DNA of 64,000 nt, taken from Lawsonibacter hominis. Its GTDB lineage: Bacteria > Bacillota > Clostridia > Oscillospirales > Oscillospiraceae. The position numbers and the translations under genes were made by a program. The stretch covers positions 186,001 to 250,000 of the forward strand of contig NZ_JACOPP010000001.1 in assembly GCF_014287895.1 (NCBI RefSeq), read 5' to 3'. Below the pieces are notes generated by a model that ran no database searches, was not told the DNA's origin, and saw only the letters and a program-made list of their open reading frames with translations. Below, piece by piece: positions 7,819-17,731 of this stretch (positions are counted from its first letter, which is position 1; each line of letters opens with the position of its first letter).

Positions 7819-7887
7819 GGGATTTCCTTTTATTCCGCCGCCTGCGGGCGGCGGGACTCCCTGCGGGAGGGCCTTTTTCGACCGCTG

Positions 7888-7917
7888 AAACGCGGCGCTC
7901 GCCGGAGCGCCGCGTTT
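7888..7917 (+). repeat. Second copy of the 30-bp GC-rich hairpin
   Basis: AAACGCGGCGCTC (7888-7900), loop GCCG and the exact complement (7905-7917). It is identical to the hairpin at 7655-7684 except for one loop base, in the same orientation and 233 bp away. Bases 7918-8020 hold nothing recognisable apart from the tail of the membrane protein gene on the minus strand. Confidence 0.65.
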
Positions 7918-8020
7918 GAGTTGGTCAAGAAAGTCTTGCAGGCTCCTGCGCTCATAGGTGCAAAGTAGGGTCCGGGCACGTACACGGCGGAGCCTGCTCC
8001 TCAGCCCACACGGGACAGCC

Positions 8021-8533
8021 TCAACGCTGAAGGGAATCGGACGCCTTATACAGAAAGACCAGATAGAGGATCCCGCCCACCAGCTGTACGATAACGGTGA
8101 CGACGCTCACCGCCGCAGCCAGGACATTGATGAAGGGGATCAGCGCCAGGATGGTGCACACGATGCTGACGACCAGACATCCTGTGTAGATCTTCCAAAC
8201 CGTCTGCGCCCGGGCCGCCTGCTCCGCATCGCCCTTTTCACAAAGCAGCTCTGCGCTGGTGGTGCAGATCATATAGACCATAACGACGCTGAGGATGCTC
8301 ACCAGGATGCTCAGCGGGCCGAGGAACACACAAAGAAGGCTGACAACAATGTTTACGATCGCGATGGTGAAGGCCGTCTTATAGCCCGGATGTGCTTTGG
8401 ACGCCGTATTCAGCCCCACCAGAGTCACGATCAGGCCAATCAGCCCTACAAAAGGGATAAAGCTGAACAGGCAGACAATCTCCCCGATAAACATGGTCTT
8501 CAGGCCACGGCCTGCCGTTGTGTAATCCGTCAT
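8021..8533 (-). CDS. Four-helix integral membrane protein of unknown function
   Basis: A 170-residue hydrophobic protein with four predicted transmembrane segments (roughly residues 15-40, 53-75, 80-100 and 120-160) and a short charged C-terminus. I do not recognise a family motif; the amphipathic start 'MTDYTTAGRGLKTMFIGE' is typical of small bacterial membrane proteins. The ATG at 8531-8533 has AAAGGAG 9 bases upstream, nearly the same ribosome-site sequence as the MscS gene 30 bp upstream. The two are therefore probably co-transcribed, and a membrane-stress role is possible but unproven. Confidence 0.7.
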   Translation of the reverse strand: MTDYTTAGRGLKTMFIGEIVCLFSFIPFVGLIGLIVTLVGLNTASKAHPGYKTAFTIAIVNIVVSLLCVFLGPLSILVSILSVVMVYMICTTSAELLCEKGDAEQAARAQTVWKIYTGCLVVSIVCTILALIPFINVLAAAVSVVTVIVQLVGGILYLVFLYKASDSLQR

Positions 8534-8563
8534 TTTGTTTTTCTCCTTTCCCAACACGCCCGT

Positions 8564-9412
8564 TTATTTCCTATGATCCACCATGTGCACGTTCAGGTGG
8601 TTATAGGTCATCTCAATGCCCGCACGGTCAAAGGCGGCCTTGACCTGCTCCAGCAAGTCGAAATACAGCGCCCAATAATCCTCCGTGGCACACCAGACCC
8701 GCACGGTATATTCCACGCTGCTGGCCTGATAGGCTGAGACCCGCACAAAGGGCTCCGGCGTAAAAAAGGCCTTCGGGTGGGCGCCGATCACATCCCGGAT
8801 GCAGGCGGTCACGCGCTCGGGCGCATCGTCATAGGAGGTGTTGAAGGTCAGATCCACCCGGCGTTTTTCTTCTGTGCTGTAGTTGACGATCTTTTCCCCG
8901 GAAATCTGCCCGTTCGGGATGGAAATGATCTTGTTGTCGATGGTGCGCAGCTTGGTATATACTAACCCGACCTCTGCCACGGTGCCGCCGACCGAGCCCA
9001 CCTCAATGTAATCGTCGGCTTTGAAGGGCTTGGATACCAACACCTGGATGCCGCCCGCCAAATTGGACAGGGACCCCTGGACCGCCAGCGTGATGGCCAG
9101 GCCCAGCACGCTCAGGACTGCGATCAGGCTGGTCATGGGAATTCCGATATAGCCCAGCACCAGACAAATGGTGATAATCCAAAGAAAAACCCGCAGAGCG
9201 GCGCGTACGAAGGTATGCAGGCTTTTTTCCACCTCCAGCCGCCGGAACGTGCGGTCCAAAAGCCGGAGCAGTACCTTCATCACCACCATACAGGCCAGCA
9301 GCAGGAGCACGATCGTTGCGATATGCCACAGGTCCAAGCCCTTGATCGCCCCTACCAGCGTCTCGAACGCCTCCTGAGTCTCCTCGGTAGAGGCCGTCAA
9401 ATTTGTGAGCAC
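8564..9412 (-). CDS. mscS: Small-conductance mechanosensitive channel (MscS family)
   Basis: A 282-residue channel with three N-terminal transmembrane helices. TM3 carries the Gly/Ala-rich pore pattern ('LGLAITLAVQGSLSNLAGG'), followed by the beta domain ('YIEVGSVGGTVAEVGLVYTKLRTIDNKI', 'IPNGQI') and the C-terminal alpha/beta domain. It opens on membrane tension to release solutes after hypo-osmotic shock. The GTG at 9410-9412 has AAAGGAG 7 bases upstream; an earlier GTG at 9436 lies before that site. A good promoter lies at 9623-9651, giving an unusually long leader of about 200 bases. It leads an apparent two-gene operon with the membrane protein below. Confidence 0.93.
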   Translation of the reverse strand: MLTNLTASTEETQEAFETLVGAIKGLDLWHIATIVLLLLACMVVMKVLLRLLDRTFRRLEVEKSLHTFVRAALRVFLWIITICLVLGYIGIPMTSLIAVLSVLGLAITLAVQGSLSNLAGGIQVLVSKPFKADDYIEVGSVGGTVAEVGLVYTKLRTIDNKIISIPNGQISGEKIVNYSTEEKRRVDLTFNTSYDDAPERVTACIRDVIGAHPKAFFTPEPFVRVSAYQASSVEYTVRVWCATEDYWALYFDLLEQVKAAFDRAGIEMTYNHLNVHMVDHRK

Positions 9413-9622
9413 GCGTTTTTCTCCTTTCCGTTTCACCGCTTACATGTAATGCGCACCAGGCAAGGCCGCAGGCCTTGGACGCCTCGGCCCGCAGATCCCG
9501 TTCCGGTGTCCCGGCATAAGGATCTGACGCAGTGTTATGCGATATCCTGTGCCCTTCACGGACGCAGTTTCTGCGGCAGAGTCTGCAGAAGAGCGCGCAG
9601 GGCGGCTTCTTCCGCAGACCTT

Positions 9623-9651
9623 ATTGTAGCACACCGCGCCCAAAGGAACAA
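9623..9651 (-). promoter_or_regulatory. Promoter of the mscS operon
   Basis: On the minus strand TTGTTC (9646-9651), a 17-bp spacer and TACAAT (9623-9628). Start near 9616, so the leader to the GTG at 9412 is about 200 bases. I see no known riboswitch in it, only a short CAAGGCC hairpin. Apart from this promoter and the tuf hairpin, the gap 9413-9779 is empty. Confidence 0.65.
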
Positions 9652-9734
9652 GGCTGTTTTCGCTCTGCCTGTACGATAGGGCAGGAATCGGCGGTACCCC
9701 GGGCCGGCAAGGGACAACACGCCTGCCGGCAAGC

Positions 9735-9766
9735 AAGCGGGGCGGCCCGGAAGGGCCGCCCCGCTT
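9735..9766 (-). terminator. Stem-loop terminator after tuf
   Basis: A 14-bp perfect stem (9735-9748 with 9753-9766; AAGCGGGGCGGCCC, loop GGAA) lies 13 bases past the tuf stop. The T tract on the minus strand is weak, so the very stable stem probably does most of the work. Confidence 0.65.
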
Positions 9767-9779
9767 TATGATGCCTGGA

Positions 9780-10979
<1,200 letters not shown>

Positions 10980-11039
10980 TTGGATGTTCCTCCTTAAATA
11001 CACGTATTACATGTTTTATCGTCACAATAATGCGAAGAT

Positions 11040-11068
11040 ATTTTATAGCATTGCAGTGTAAAATGCAA
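11040..11068 (-). promoter_or_regulatory. Promoter in front of tuf
   Basis: On the minus strand TTGCAT (11063-11068), a 17-bp spacer and TAAAAT (11040-11045), giving a start near 11033 and a leader of about 55 bases. This suggests tuf is made independently of the str operon, as expected for the most abundant factor. The fusA-tuf gap (10980-11129) otherwise holds only a short imperfect hairpin near 11096-11126. Confidence 0.6.
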
Positions 11069-11129
11069 TACTTTTATTGCAGAAGACGCCCTGCACACAG
11101 CGCACGCGCCTCGGCGTCACGCTGTGCGC

Positions 11130-13235
11130 TTAGTCTTCCTTCCGCCCGCGCTCGGCGATGATCTTCTCGGCAATGCTCTTGGGGATCTCCACATAGCTGT
11201 GGGGCTCCATGGAGTACTGGCCGCGGCCCTGGGTGCTGGAACGCAGGTCGGTCGCATAACCGAACATGTTGGCCAGCGGCACCAGAGCGTCGATCTGCGT
11301 GGCGCCGGGACGGCTCTCCTGGCCCTGGATCATGCCGCGGCGGCCGTTCAGGTCGCCGATGACGTTGCCCAGGTACTCGTCGGGGACGATGACGGAGACC
11401 TTCATGATGGGCTCCATCAGCACAGGGTTGGCCTTGCGGCAGGCCTCCTTGAAGGCCATGGAACCGGCGATCTTGAAGGCCATCTCGGAGGAGTCCACCT
11501 CGTGGTAGGAGCCGTAGATCAGATGGACCTTCACATCCTCCACCGGATAGCCGGCCAGCACGCCGGCCTGCATAGCGCCCTGGATGCCCTGATCCACGGC
11601 GGGGATATACTCCTTGGGGATCACGCCGCCGGTGATCTCGTTCAGGAACTCGTAGCCCTTGCCGGACTCGTTGGGCTCCACGACGATCTTGACGTGGCCG
11701 TACTGGCCCTTACCGCCGGACTGACGGGCATACTTGGTATCCTGCTCCACCGACTTCTTGATGGTCTCCTTATAGGCGACCTGGGGCGCGCCCACGTTGG
11801 CCTCCACCTTGTATTCCCGCAGCAGGCGGTCCACGATGATCTCCAGGTGGAGTTCGCCCATGCCGGCGATGATGGTCTGACCGGTCTCTTCGTCGGTGTA
11901 GGTCTTGAAGGTTGGGTCTTCTTCCGCCAGCTTGGCCAAAGCGATTCCCATCTTCTCCTGGCCCGCCTTGGTCTTGGGCTCGATGGCCACGCGGATCACG
12001 GGTTCGGGGAACTCCATGGACTCCAGGATGATGGGGTGCTTCTCATCACACAGGGTGTCGCCGGTGGTGGAGTTCTTCAAACCGATGACGGCGGCGATAT
12101 CGCCGGAGTAAACCGTCTCGATGTCCTCGCGGTGATTGGCGTGCATCTGCAGGATGCGGCCGATGCGCTCCTTCTGCTTCTTCGTGGAGTTCAGGACGCT
12201 GGTGCCGGTGTTCAGAACGCCGGAGTACACGCGCACGAAGGACAGGCGGCCCACAAAGGGATCGGTGGCGATCTTGAAGGCCAGCGCGGAGAAGGGAGCC
12301 TCGTCGGAGGCCGGACGCTCGTCCTCTTCCTCCGTATCGGGGTTCACGCCCTTGATGGCAGGGATATCCACCGGAGAGGGCATGAAGTCCACGATGGCGT
12401 CCAGCAGCTTCTGCACGCCCTTGTTCTTGTAAGAGGTGCCGCAGGTCACGGGGACCAGCTTGTTTTCAATGGTGCCGCGACGGATCGCCTTTCGGATCAG
12501 GTCCTGGGGAATGGGCTTCTCCTCCAGGGCCAGCTCCATGATCTCGTCGTCCAGATCGGCGCAGGCGTCGATGAGCTTGGTGCGGTATTCCTGAGCCAGC
12601 TCCAGCATGTCGGCGGGGATCTCTTCCACGCGCATATCCTTGCCCAGCTCGTCGTAATACACGTCGGCGTCCATCTCCACCAGGTCGATGATGCCCTTAA
12701 AGGTCTCCTCGGCGCCGATGGGCAGCTGGATGGGCACGGCGTTGCACTTGAGCCGGTCATGGATCATGTCCAGCACGTGGTAAAAATCGGCGCCCATGAT
12801 GTCCATCTTATTGACGTAGATCATGCGGGGGACCTTGTAGTGGTCGGCCTGGCGCCACACCGTTTCGGACTGGGGCTCCACGCCGCCCTTGGCGCACATG
12901 ACGGTCACAGAACCGTCCAGCACGCGCAGGGAGCGCTCCACCTCCACGGTGAAGTCCACGTGGCCCGGGGTGTCGATGATGTTGATCCGGGTCTGGGGGA
13001 ACTGATCCTTGGTGCCCTTCCAGTAGCAGGTGGTGGCGGCGGAGGTGATGGTGATGCCGCGCTCCTGCTCCTGGGCCATCCAGTCCATGGTGGCGGTGCC
13101 GTCATGGGTCTCGCCGATCTTGTAGTTGACGCCGGTATAGTAAAGAATCCGTTCGGTGGTGGTGGTCTTGCCGGCGTCGATGTGGGCCATGATGCCGATG
13201 TTGCGGGTATTTTCTAAGCTAACTTTCCTAGGCAT
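11130..13235 (-). CDS. fusA: Elongation factor G
   Basis: A 701-residue translocase GTPase with G1 'AHIDAGKTTTTERIL', G2 'TITSAATTCYW', G3 'DTPGHVDF' and G4 'NKMD'. The C-terminal domains IV and V are full length ('GQYGHVKIVVEP', 'MEPIMKVSVIVPDEYLGNVIGDLNGRRG', 'GRGQYSMEPHSYVEIP'). AAGGAGT precedes the ATG at 13233-13235, 15 bp after the rpsG stop, so the genes are in one operon. Confidence 0.99.
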   Translation of the reverse strand: MPRKVSLENTRNIGIMAHIDAGKTTTTERILYYTGVNYKIGETHDGTATMDWMAQEQERGITITSAATTCYWKGTKDQFPQTRINIIDTPGHVDFTVEVERSLRVLDGSVTVMCAKGGVEPQSETVWRQADHYKVPRMIYVNKMDIMGADFYHVLDMIHDRLKCNAVPIQLPIGAEETFKGIIDLVEMDADVYYDELGKDMRVEEIPADMLELAQEYRTKLIDACADLDDEIMELALEEKPIPQDLIRKAIRRGTIENKLVPVTCGTSYKNKGVQKLLDAIVDFMPSPVDIPAIKGVNPDTEEEDERPASDEAPFSALAFKIATDPFVGRLSFVRVYSGVLNTGTSVLNSTKKQKERIGRILQMHANHREDIETVYSGDIAAVIGLKNSTTGDTLCDEKHPIILESMEFPEPVIRVAIEPKTKAGQEKMGIALAKLAEEDPTFKTYTDEETGQTIIAGMGELHLEIIVDRLLREYKVEANVGAPQVAYKETIKKSVEQDTKYARQSGGKGQYGHVKIVVEPNESGKGYEFLNEITGGVIPKEYIPAVDQGIQGAMQAGVLAGYPVEDVKVHLIYGSYHEVDSSEMAFKIAGSMAFKEACRKANPVLMEPIMKVSVIVPDEYLGNVIGDLNGRRGMIQGQESRPGATQIDALVPLANMFGYATDLRSSTQGRGQYSMEPHSYVEIPKSIAEKIIAERGRKED

Positions 13236-13250
13236 ACTTTAACTCCTTAA

Positions 13251-13721
13251 TTACCAGCGGTAGTGCGCGAAGGCCTTGTTGGACTCGGCCATCTTATGGG
13301 TGTCCTCGCGCTTCTTCACCGCGGAGCCCAGGTTGTTGGCGGCGTCCATGATCTCGCCGGCCAGACGCTCCTTCATGGTCTTCTCGCTGCGGGCGCGGGA
13401 GTAATTGGTCAGCCACCGCAGGCCAAGGGTCTGCCGGCGCTCGGGGCGCACCTCGATCGGCACCTGGTAGGTGGCGCCGCCCACGCGGCGGGCCTTGACC
13501 TCCAGAGACGGCATGATGTTCTCCAGGGCGGTGGTGAACACGTCCAGGGGGTCCTTCTCGGTCTTCTCCTTGATGATGTCGAAAGCACCGTAGACCACCT
13601 TCTGGGCCACGCCCTTCTTGCCGTCCAGCATGATGCTGTTGACCAGCTTGGTCACCAGGACGGAGTTATACAGCGGGTCGGGCAAAACCTCCCGCTTGGG
13701 TACGTTTCCTCTTCTGGGCAC
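13251..13721 (-). CDS. rpsG: 30S ribosomal protein S7
   Basis: A 156-residue 16S rRNA-binding primary assembly protein ('PRRGNVPKREVLPDPLYNS', 'ARRVGGATYQVPIEVRPERR', 'THKMAESNKAFAHYRW'), complete against the usual 156 residues. The GTG at 13719-13721 is the start: AAGGAGGG lies 7 bases upstream, and the ATG six codons further up lies before that site. It follows rpsL after a 222-bp gap (13722-13943) in which I see no gene. Confidence 0.98.
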   Translation of the reverse strand: MPRRGNVPKREVLPDPLYNSVLVTKLVNSIMLDGKKGVAQKVVYGAFDIIKEKTEKDPLDVFTTALENIMPSLEVKARRVGGATYQVPIEVRPERRQTLGLRWLTNYSRARSEKTMKERLAGEIMDAANNLGSAVKKREDTHKMAESNKAFAHYRW

Positions 13722-13943
13722 TTTGCTTCCCTCCTTCATAGTATGATTTCATAGGTACTCGAACGGCCGGGGCCGCCCGTGTAAGACAAGTGCCTGCTTG
13801 TCCAGTGCCTCGCGGGAAACGCACCTATCATATAGGTAAGCGCTTCTGCAAGGACAACTGCCTTGCGCTTCCAGCGCAGAAAGTCTTGTAAAATGGGTCC
13901 GGACGGCCGTACGCCGCCCCTGGGTGAACTAATTTCCGCGAAA

Positions 13944-14366
13944 TTACTTCTTGCCGGCCTTGGGTCGCTTGGCGCCGTACTTGGAACGGGCCTGCATACG
14001 GCCGTTGACGCCCTGGGTGTCCAGCGTGCCGCGGATGATGTGGTAGCGAACGCCGGGCAGGTCCTTGACACGGCCGCCGCGGATCATGACCACAGAGTGC
14101 TCCTGCAGGTTGTGGCCCACACCGGGAATATAAGCGGTCACTTCGTAGCCGTTGGTCAGACGCACACGGGCGATCTTACGCAGCGCGGAGTTCGGCTTCT
14201 TCGGGGTGGAGGTACGAACGGCGGTGCACACACCTCTCTTCTGGGGAGAAGGCAGGTCGGTCTCGCGGTTCTTCAGGGTGTTCAGGCCCTTCTGCATGGC
14301 AGGAGAATTGGACTTGTAGGTCGCGGCCTGGCGGCCCTTGCGGACGAGCTGATTGAACGTAGGCAT
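13944..14366 (-). CDS. rpsL: 30S ribosomal protein S12
   Basis: A 140-residue decoding-centre protein. The streptomycin-determining positions read as wild type: Lys in 'TPKKPNSALRK' and Lys-free 'PGVGHNLQEHS' with the usual flanking residues, so no target-site streptomycin resistance is suggested. The start is 'MPTFNQLVRKGRQ', with AAAGGAGG upstream. It is the second gene of the str operon after the L7Ae-like gene. Confidence 0.99.
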   Translation of the reverse strand: MPTFNQLVRKGRQAATYKSNSPAMQKGLNTLKNRETDLPSPQKRGVCTAVRTSTPKKPNSALRKIARVRLTNGYEVTAYIPGVGHNLQEHSVVMIRGGRVKDLPGVRYHIIRGTLDTQGVNGRMQARSKYGAKRPKAGKK

Positions 14367-14462
14367 GGTTTTCCTCCTTTCTTCGGTTCTGAATGATATA
14401 TTTTAACGAAACGGCAGGAAATTATTCCTTGTTCCGCTAAAATCAAGGAAAATGCGGCGGGT

Positions 14463-14708
14463 TCAGCCCCGCAGCAGCGCGCACACGGCGCAGCCCACGG
14501 CGATGCCGCAGGCGCGGCCCAGCTCCTTCATGGAGCCGGAGCGGCGGACGGGCACGCCCTTTTCCGCGCACAGGGCCTCCACCGGCTGGGTAATCCGGGG
14601 GTCGGCATCCTCCGCCAGAAATACCTGCGCGGCCGTTCCGTCCTGGACGGCCCGCCTGGTCTGCTTTACGCCGACCACTTTGGCCCCCTGCTTCCGTTCC
14701 GAGAACAT
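14463..14708 (-). CDS. rplGB: L7Ae/L30e-like ribosomal protein (RplGB / YbxF type)
   Basis: An 81-residue L7Ae-fold protein ('GAKVVGVKQTRRAVQDGTAAQVFLAEDADPR', 'CAEKGVPVRR', 'SMKELGRACGIAVGCA'). The family binds kink-turn RNA, and in Bacillus the homologue sits between rpoC and rpsL. Here it still leads rpsL, but rpoC is elsewhere and on the other strand. The ATG at 14706-14708 is preferred to a longer start at 14828, which would lie on the -35 box of the promoter. The ribosome site is a plain G-run. Confidence 0.88.
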   Translation of the reverse strand: MFSERKQGAKVVGVKQTRRAVQDGTAAQVFLAEDADPRITQPVEALCAEKGVPVRRSGSMKELGRACGIAVGCAVCALLRG

Positions 14709-14799
14709 CCGGTATGCCCCCCATCTCTTGATTTGCAAGGGAAAGCGGGCTTTTCGCCTCTCTTTCCCAGCCCCGGCAGGCACACCTGCGCAATTTGGA

Positions 14800-14828
14800 A
14801 TTATAACATAGCCCCTATATGAAGTCAA
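14800..14828 (-). promoter_or_regulatory. Strong promoter of the str operon
   Basis: On the minus strand TTGACT (14823-14828), a 17-bp spacer and TATAAT (14800-14805). Start near 14793, leader about 85 bases before the L7Ae-like gene. It makes the str operon independent of rpoBC. Confidence 0.85.
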
Positions 14829-14901
14829 GTTGAAAATGGCTAGAAATCATCAGGGTTTGCGCCCTGCCGACCGTTGAAACTGACGGGGGGTGCCGGTCTG
14901 C

Positions 14902-14947
14902 GAAAAAGCCCGGAGAGCGGCGCGCGTACGCAGCGCCGCTCTCCGGG
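14902..14947 (-). terminator. Terminator of the amidohydrolase-M20-YfcC operon
   Basis: A 15-bp perfect stem (14909-14923 with 14933-14947; CCCGGAGAGCGGCGC) is followed on the minus strand by GGCTTTTTCG. It lies 24 bases past the YfcC stop and shields the str promoter. Confidence 0.85.
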
Positions 14948-14971
14948 AAATTGGGGAGGCCCGTTTTCGGT

Positions 14972-16360
14972 TCAGAAGGGCCCGTAGCCGATCTGGTTTG
15001 CAATGACGATCAGGATGAATCCGGCTGCGATGAGACAGGCATAGATCTTCCACGCAAACTTGAACCAGCGGCCGTAATCCATGCCGCACAGGGAGAGCTG
15101 CAGCAGGGAGGCGGTGGGCCAGAAGGTGTTGGTGAAGCCGTCTCCGTACTGATAGGCCAGCACCATGACCTGCTGGTTGATCCCCAGCACCTGTCCCAGG
15201 GGGCTGAGTATGGGCATCATGACCACGGCCTTGCCGCTGCCCGAAGCCACGAAGAAGTTGAAGCAGGTAACAAAGACGTAGACGATGAGCAGGGTAATGA
15301 CGGGGCTCTTGCCCTCCATCAGGCCGGACATGCCGTTGATGATGGTGTCGGTGATATTGCCCCTGCTCAGAAGGACGGACACCGCCCGGCTCAGGCCGAT
15401 GACCATGGTGGGGGCGATAACGCCCGCTATGCCCTTGCCGAACTCGGTGCAGGCAGCGGAGACGTTGATGCGGAAAAGGATCACGCCGATGATGGTCACC
15501 GGAAAGTAGATCGCGGTAATCTCCGGCAGGCCCCAGCCCCACCGGAGGGAGCCCGCCACGCTCAGCACGATGGTGGCCAGGAAGAGGAGGATCAGGACGA
15601 CGCGCTTGCCGCCGAACTCCAGTCCCTCTTCAAACTGCATGGGCGCGGTCTGTTCCTGAAGGTAGTTGGCCCCCATGACGCTGTGCATGGAGTCCTTTTT
15701 GATCTTGACGCAGTAGCGGACCAGGAAGAAGAGCGCGATGAAGTAGAATATCACCAGGCCCACGGCCCGGAGCCCAATGCCCGAATACATGGGCAGTCCC
15801 ACCAGGGTCTGGGACACGCCTGTGGTATAGGGGTTGACCATACCGCAGGTAAAGCCTACGGCGGTGGAGAGCAGGATCACGGCGGTCCCCACCATCTTGT
15901 CATAGCCCAGGGTGATAAACAGAGAGATGATGATGGGGTAGAAGGGATACAGCGCGTCCAGATAGCCGATGACGCCCAGGCCCACGAACAGAGTGAAAAA
16001 CAGCACGACCATGACCAGGCCCTTGCCATTTGCCTTTTTAATCAGGGCCTGGATACCCGCGGAGAACGCGCCGGTCATCTGGATGACCTGGATGCAGCCG
16101 CTGATGAGCAGCACGCAGCCGATGACGTTGGAACTCTCCACAAAGCCCTGGTGCAGAGAGGTGAAGAACCCCAGGAACGACACCGGCGTCTGTTCCACGT
16201 AAGCGAAGCTGCCGGGATCCACCGCGCCGTCCACGCGGGTATAGCTGCCGGCGGGGATCAGGTAGGTCATGACCGTGACCAGCAGCATCAGGATCAGGAT
16301 GACCGCGTACACGTGGGGCATGCTGAAGCTTTTTTTCTGTTTCAATGTGTTGCCCATCAT
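14972..16360 (-). CDS. YfcC-family (DcuC-like) transporter
   Basis: A 462-residue carrier with about 12 hydrophobic segments. The N-terminus ('MPHVYAVILILMLLVTVMTYLIPAGSYTR') and 'TTGVSQTLVGLPMYSGIGLRAVG' fit the YfcC / C4-dicarboxylate anaerobic carrier-like group. Substrate unknown; YfcC members have been linked to basic amino acids, peptides or organic acids. It is the last gene of the sigma-54 operon, so it probably exports or imports the substrate or product of the two hydrolases. AGGAGG precedes a double ATG; the second ATG (16355-16357) is equally possible. Confidence 0.85.
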   Translation of the reverse strand: MMGNTLKQKKSFSMPHVYAVILILMLLVTVMTYLIPAGSYTRVDGAVDPGSFAYVEQTPVSFLGFFTSLHQGFVESSNVIGCVLLISGCIQVIQMTGAFSAGIQALIKKANGKGLVMVVLFFTLFVGLGVIGYLDALYPFYPIIISLFITLGYDKMVGTAVILLSTAVGFTCGMVNPYTTGVSQTLVGLPMYSGIGLRAVGLVIFYFIALFFLVRYCVKIKKDSMHSVMGANYLQEQTAPMQFEEGLEFGGKRVVLILLFLATIVLSVAGSLRWGWGLPEITAIYFPVTIIGVILFRINVSAACTEFGKGIAGVIAPTMVIGLSRAVSVLLSRGNITDTIINGMSGLMEGKSPVITLLIVYVFVTCFNFFVASGSGKAVVMMPILSPLGQVLGINQQVMVLAYQYGDGFTNTFWPTASLLQLSLCGMDYGRWFKFAWKIYACLIAAGFILIVIANQIGYGPF

Positions 16361-16459
16361 TTTACCTCCTCAAATAACTCCATGTCATAATCCGTTTTGC
16401 CGGTACACACTTCCGGCAGAGCGGGCTTGCGTCCTGACCGTCCGCGCGGCGCCGCGGCG

Positions 16460-17683
16460 TTACCGCTGCGCACGGCTTTTGAGCCATTCCACAGCGCAGT
16501 TGGCCAAAAGGGCGCTTCCCAAGGGCAGCGCGCTCTCGTCCAGCACCATGTTGGGGTTGTGCAGGGGGTGGCCCTCCGGAGCGCCTGCGCCCAGGAAGGC
16601 GTAAAAGCCGGGGACGTGCCGGGTCACGTGGCCAAAGTCCTCCGCCCCCTTCATGGGCGGCACGGGCCTGACGTTCTCCGCGCCCAGCACCTGGGCCGCA
16701 AAGGGCACGATCTCTGCGGAGAATCCCGGATCGCAGACCGTGCTGGGCGTCTTGAGCACCCGCACGGAGTAGGTGCCCCGCCACGCCTTGATGTAGTGAT
16801 CAAGAATCTCGGGAACGCGCTCGATCAGGTGGTCATAGGCCTCTGGGCTGAGGGTGCGGAAGGACACCATGATCTCCGCCGTATCGGGGATGATGTTGGA
16901 TGCCCGGCCGCCGTTGAGCGCTCCCACCGTCAGGGTGGCGAACGCCTCCGGGTCCACCTCCCGGGGGATGAGCAGGTTCAATGCGGAGCATACCTGGGTG
17001 GCGATATTCACAGGGTCCACCGTCTTCTGCGGCTCGGAGGAATGCCCGCCCTTGCCCTGGATGCTGACAATAAAGGTCGCCATGGCGCCGGAGGCCACGC
17101 CGGGGGAGTAATTCAGCTTGCCCACCTCCAGCTGGGGCCCCACGTGCAGGGCCATGGCGGCATCCACTCCGGGGTCTTCCAGCAGGCCGTCCTCCACCAT
17201 GGTGCGGGAACCGTAGCCCATCTCCTCGCCGGGCTGGAACATCAGCTTTACCGTTCCAGGCAGCTGCTCCTCCATATCCTTGAGGATGCGGGCCGCCCCC
17301 AGCAGCATGGCGGCGTGGGCGTCATGGCCGCACATATGGGCGGCGCGGCCCTCGGCCGCGAAATCCAGGCCGGTGGTCTCCTCCATGGGCAGGCCGTCCA
17401 TATCCGCCCGCAGCAGAATACAGGGACCGCCGCGGCCGATCAGGCCCACCACCCCGGTAGCGGCCGGGGCGTCCGGATACCCGGCGAAGACCATCTTCTC
17501 CCGGTCCTCCGGTTTATGGACGCCGCAGTCCCTGTGGCAGATCCCCATTTCGCCCAGCCGCTTCTTGACGTAGGCCGCCGTCCGGGGCGTGTAGACCCCC
17601 ACCTCCGGCATACCGTGCAGGCAGCGCCGGTCGGCAACGATCTGCTCCCGGATGGCGTTTGCTTTTACCAGCATCTCATGCAT
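16460..17683 (-). CDS. M20-family amidohydrolase (N-acyl amino acid / hippurate hydrolase type)
   Basis: A 407-residue metallo-amidohydrolase. Metal ligands are visible in 'LLRADMDGLPMEE', 'MCGHDAHAAMLLGAA', 'QPGEEMGYGSRTMVEDG' and the C-terminal 'GAEDFGHVTRHVPGFYAFLG'. Family members cleave N-acyl or N-aroyl amino acids (hippurate, N-acetyl amino acids, indole-acetyl amino acids). No signal peptide is present, so it is cytoplasmic. It lies 48 bp after the amidohydrolase gene and 99 bp before the transporter gene, in one operon. The AGGAG is 11 bases from the chosen ATG. Confidence 0.92.
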   Translation of the reverse strand: MHEMLVKANAIREQIVADRRCLHGMPEVGVYTPRTAAYVKKRLGEMGICHRDCGVHKPEDREKMVFAGYPDAPAATGVVGLIGRGGPCILLRADMDGLPMEETTGLDFAAEGRAAHMCGHDAHAAMLLGAARILKDMEEQLPGTVKLMFQPGEEMGYGSRTMVEDGLLEDPGVDAAMALHVGPQLEVGKLNYSPGVASGAMATFIVSIQGKGGHSSEPQKTVDPVNIATQVCSALNLLIPREVDPEAFATLTVGALNGGRASNIIPDTAEIMVSFRTLSPEAYDHLIERVPEILDHYIKAWRGTYSVRVLKTPSTVCDPGFSAEIVPFAAQVLGAENVRPVPPMKGAEDFGHVTRHVPGFYAFLGAGAPEGHPLHNPNMVLDESALPLGSALLANCAVEWLKSRAQR

Positions 17684-17731
17684 CTGAACATACGCTCCTT
17701 CCCTACCAGCGATTTTTTGTGCTGCAGCGGC

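Noticed and set aside
9413..9616. Possible riboswitch in the 200-base mscS leader
   Set aside because: Only a short CAAGGCC hairpin and no conserved riboswitch core could be recognised.
11124..13217. Long plus-strand frame opposite fusA, and a similar one opposite tuf (9768-10997)
   Set aside because: Antisense shadows of highly expressed GC-rich genes; the frames carry no motif and no initiation signal.
13722..13739. Upstream ATG for rpsG at 13739
   Set aside because: It lies before the AAGGAGGG site and would add six residues absent from S7 proteins; the GTG at 13721 gives the normal 156 residues.
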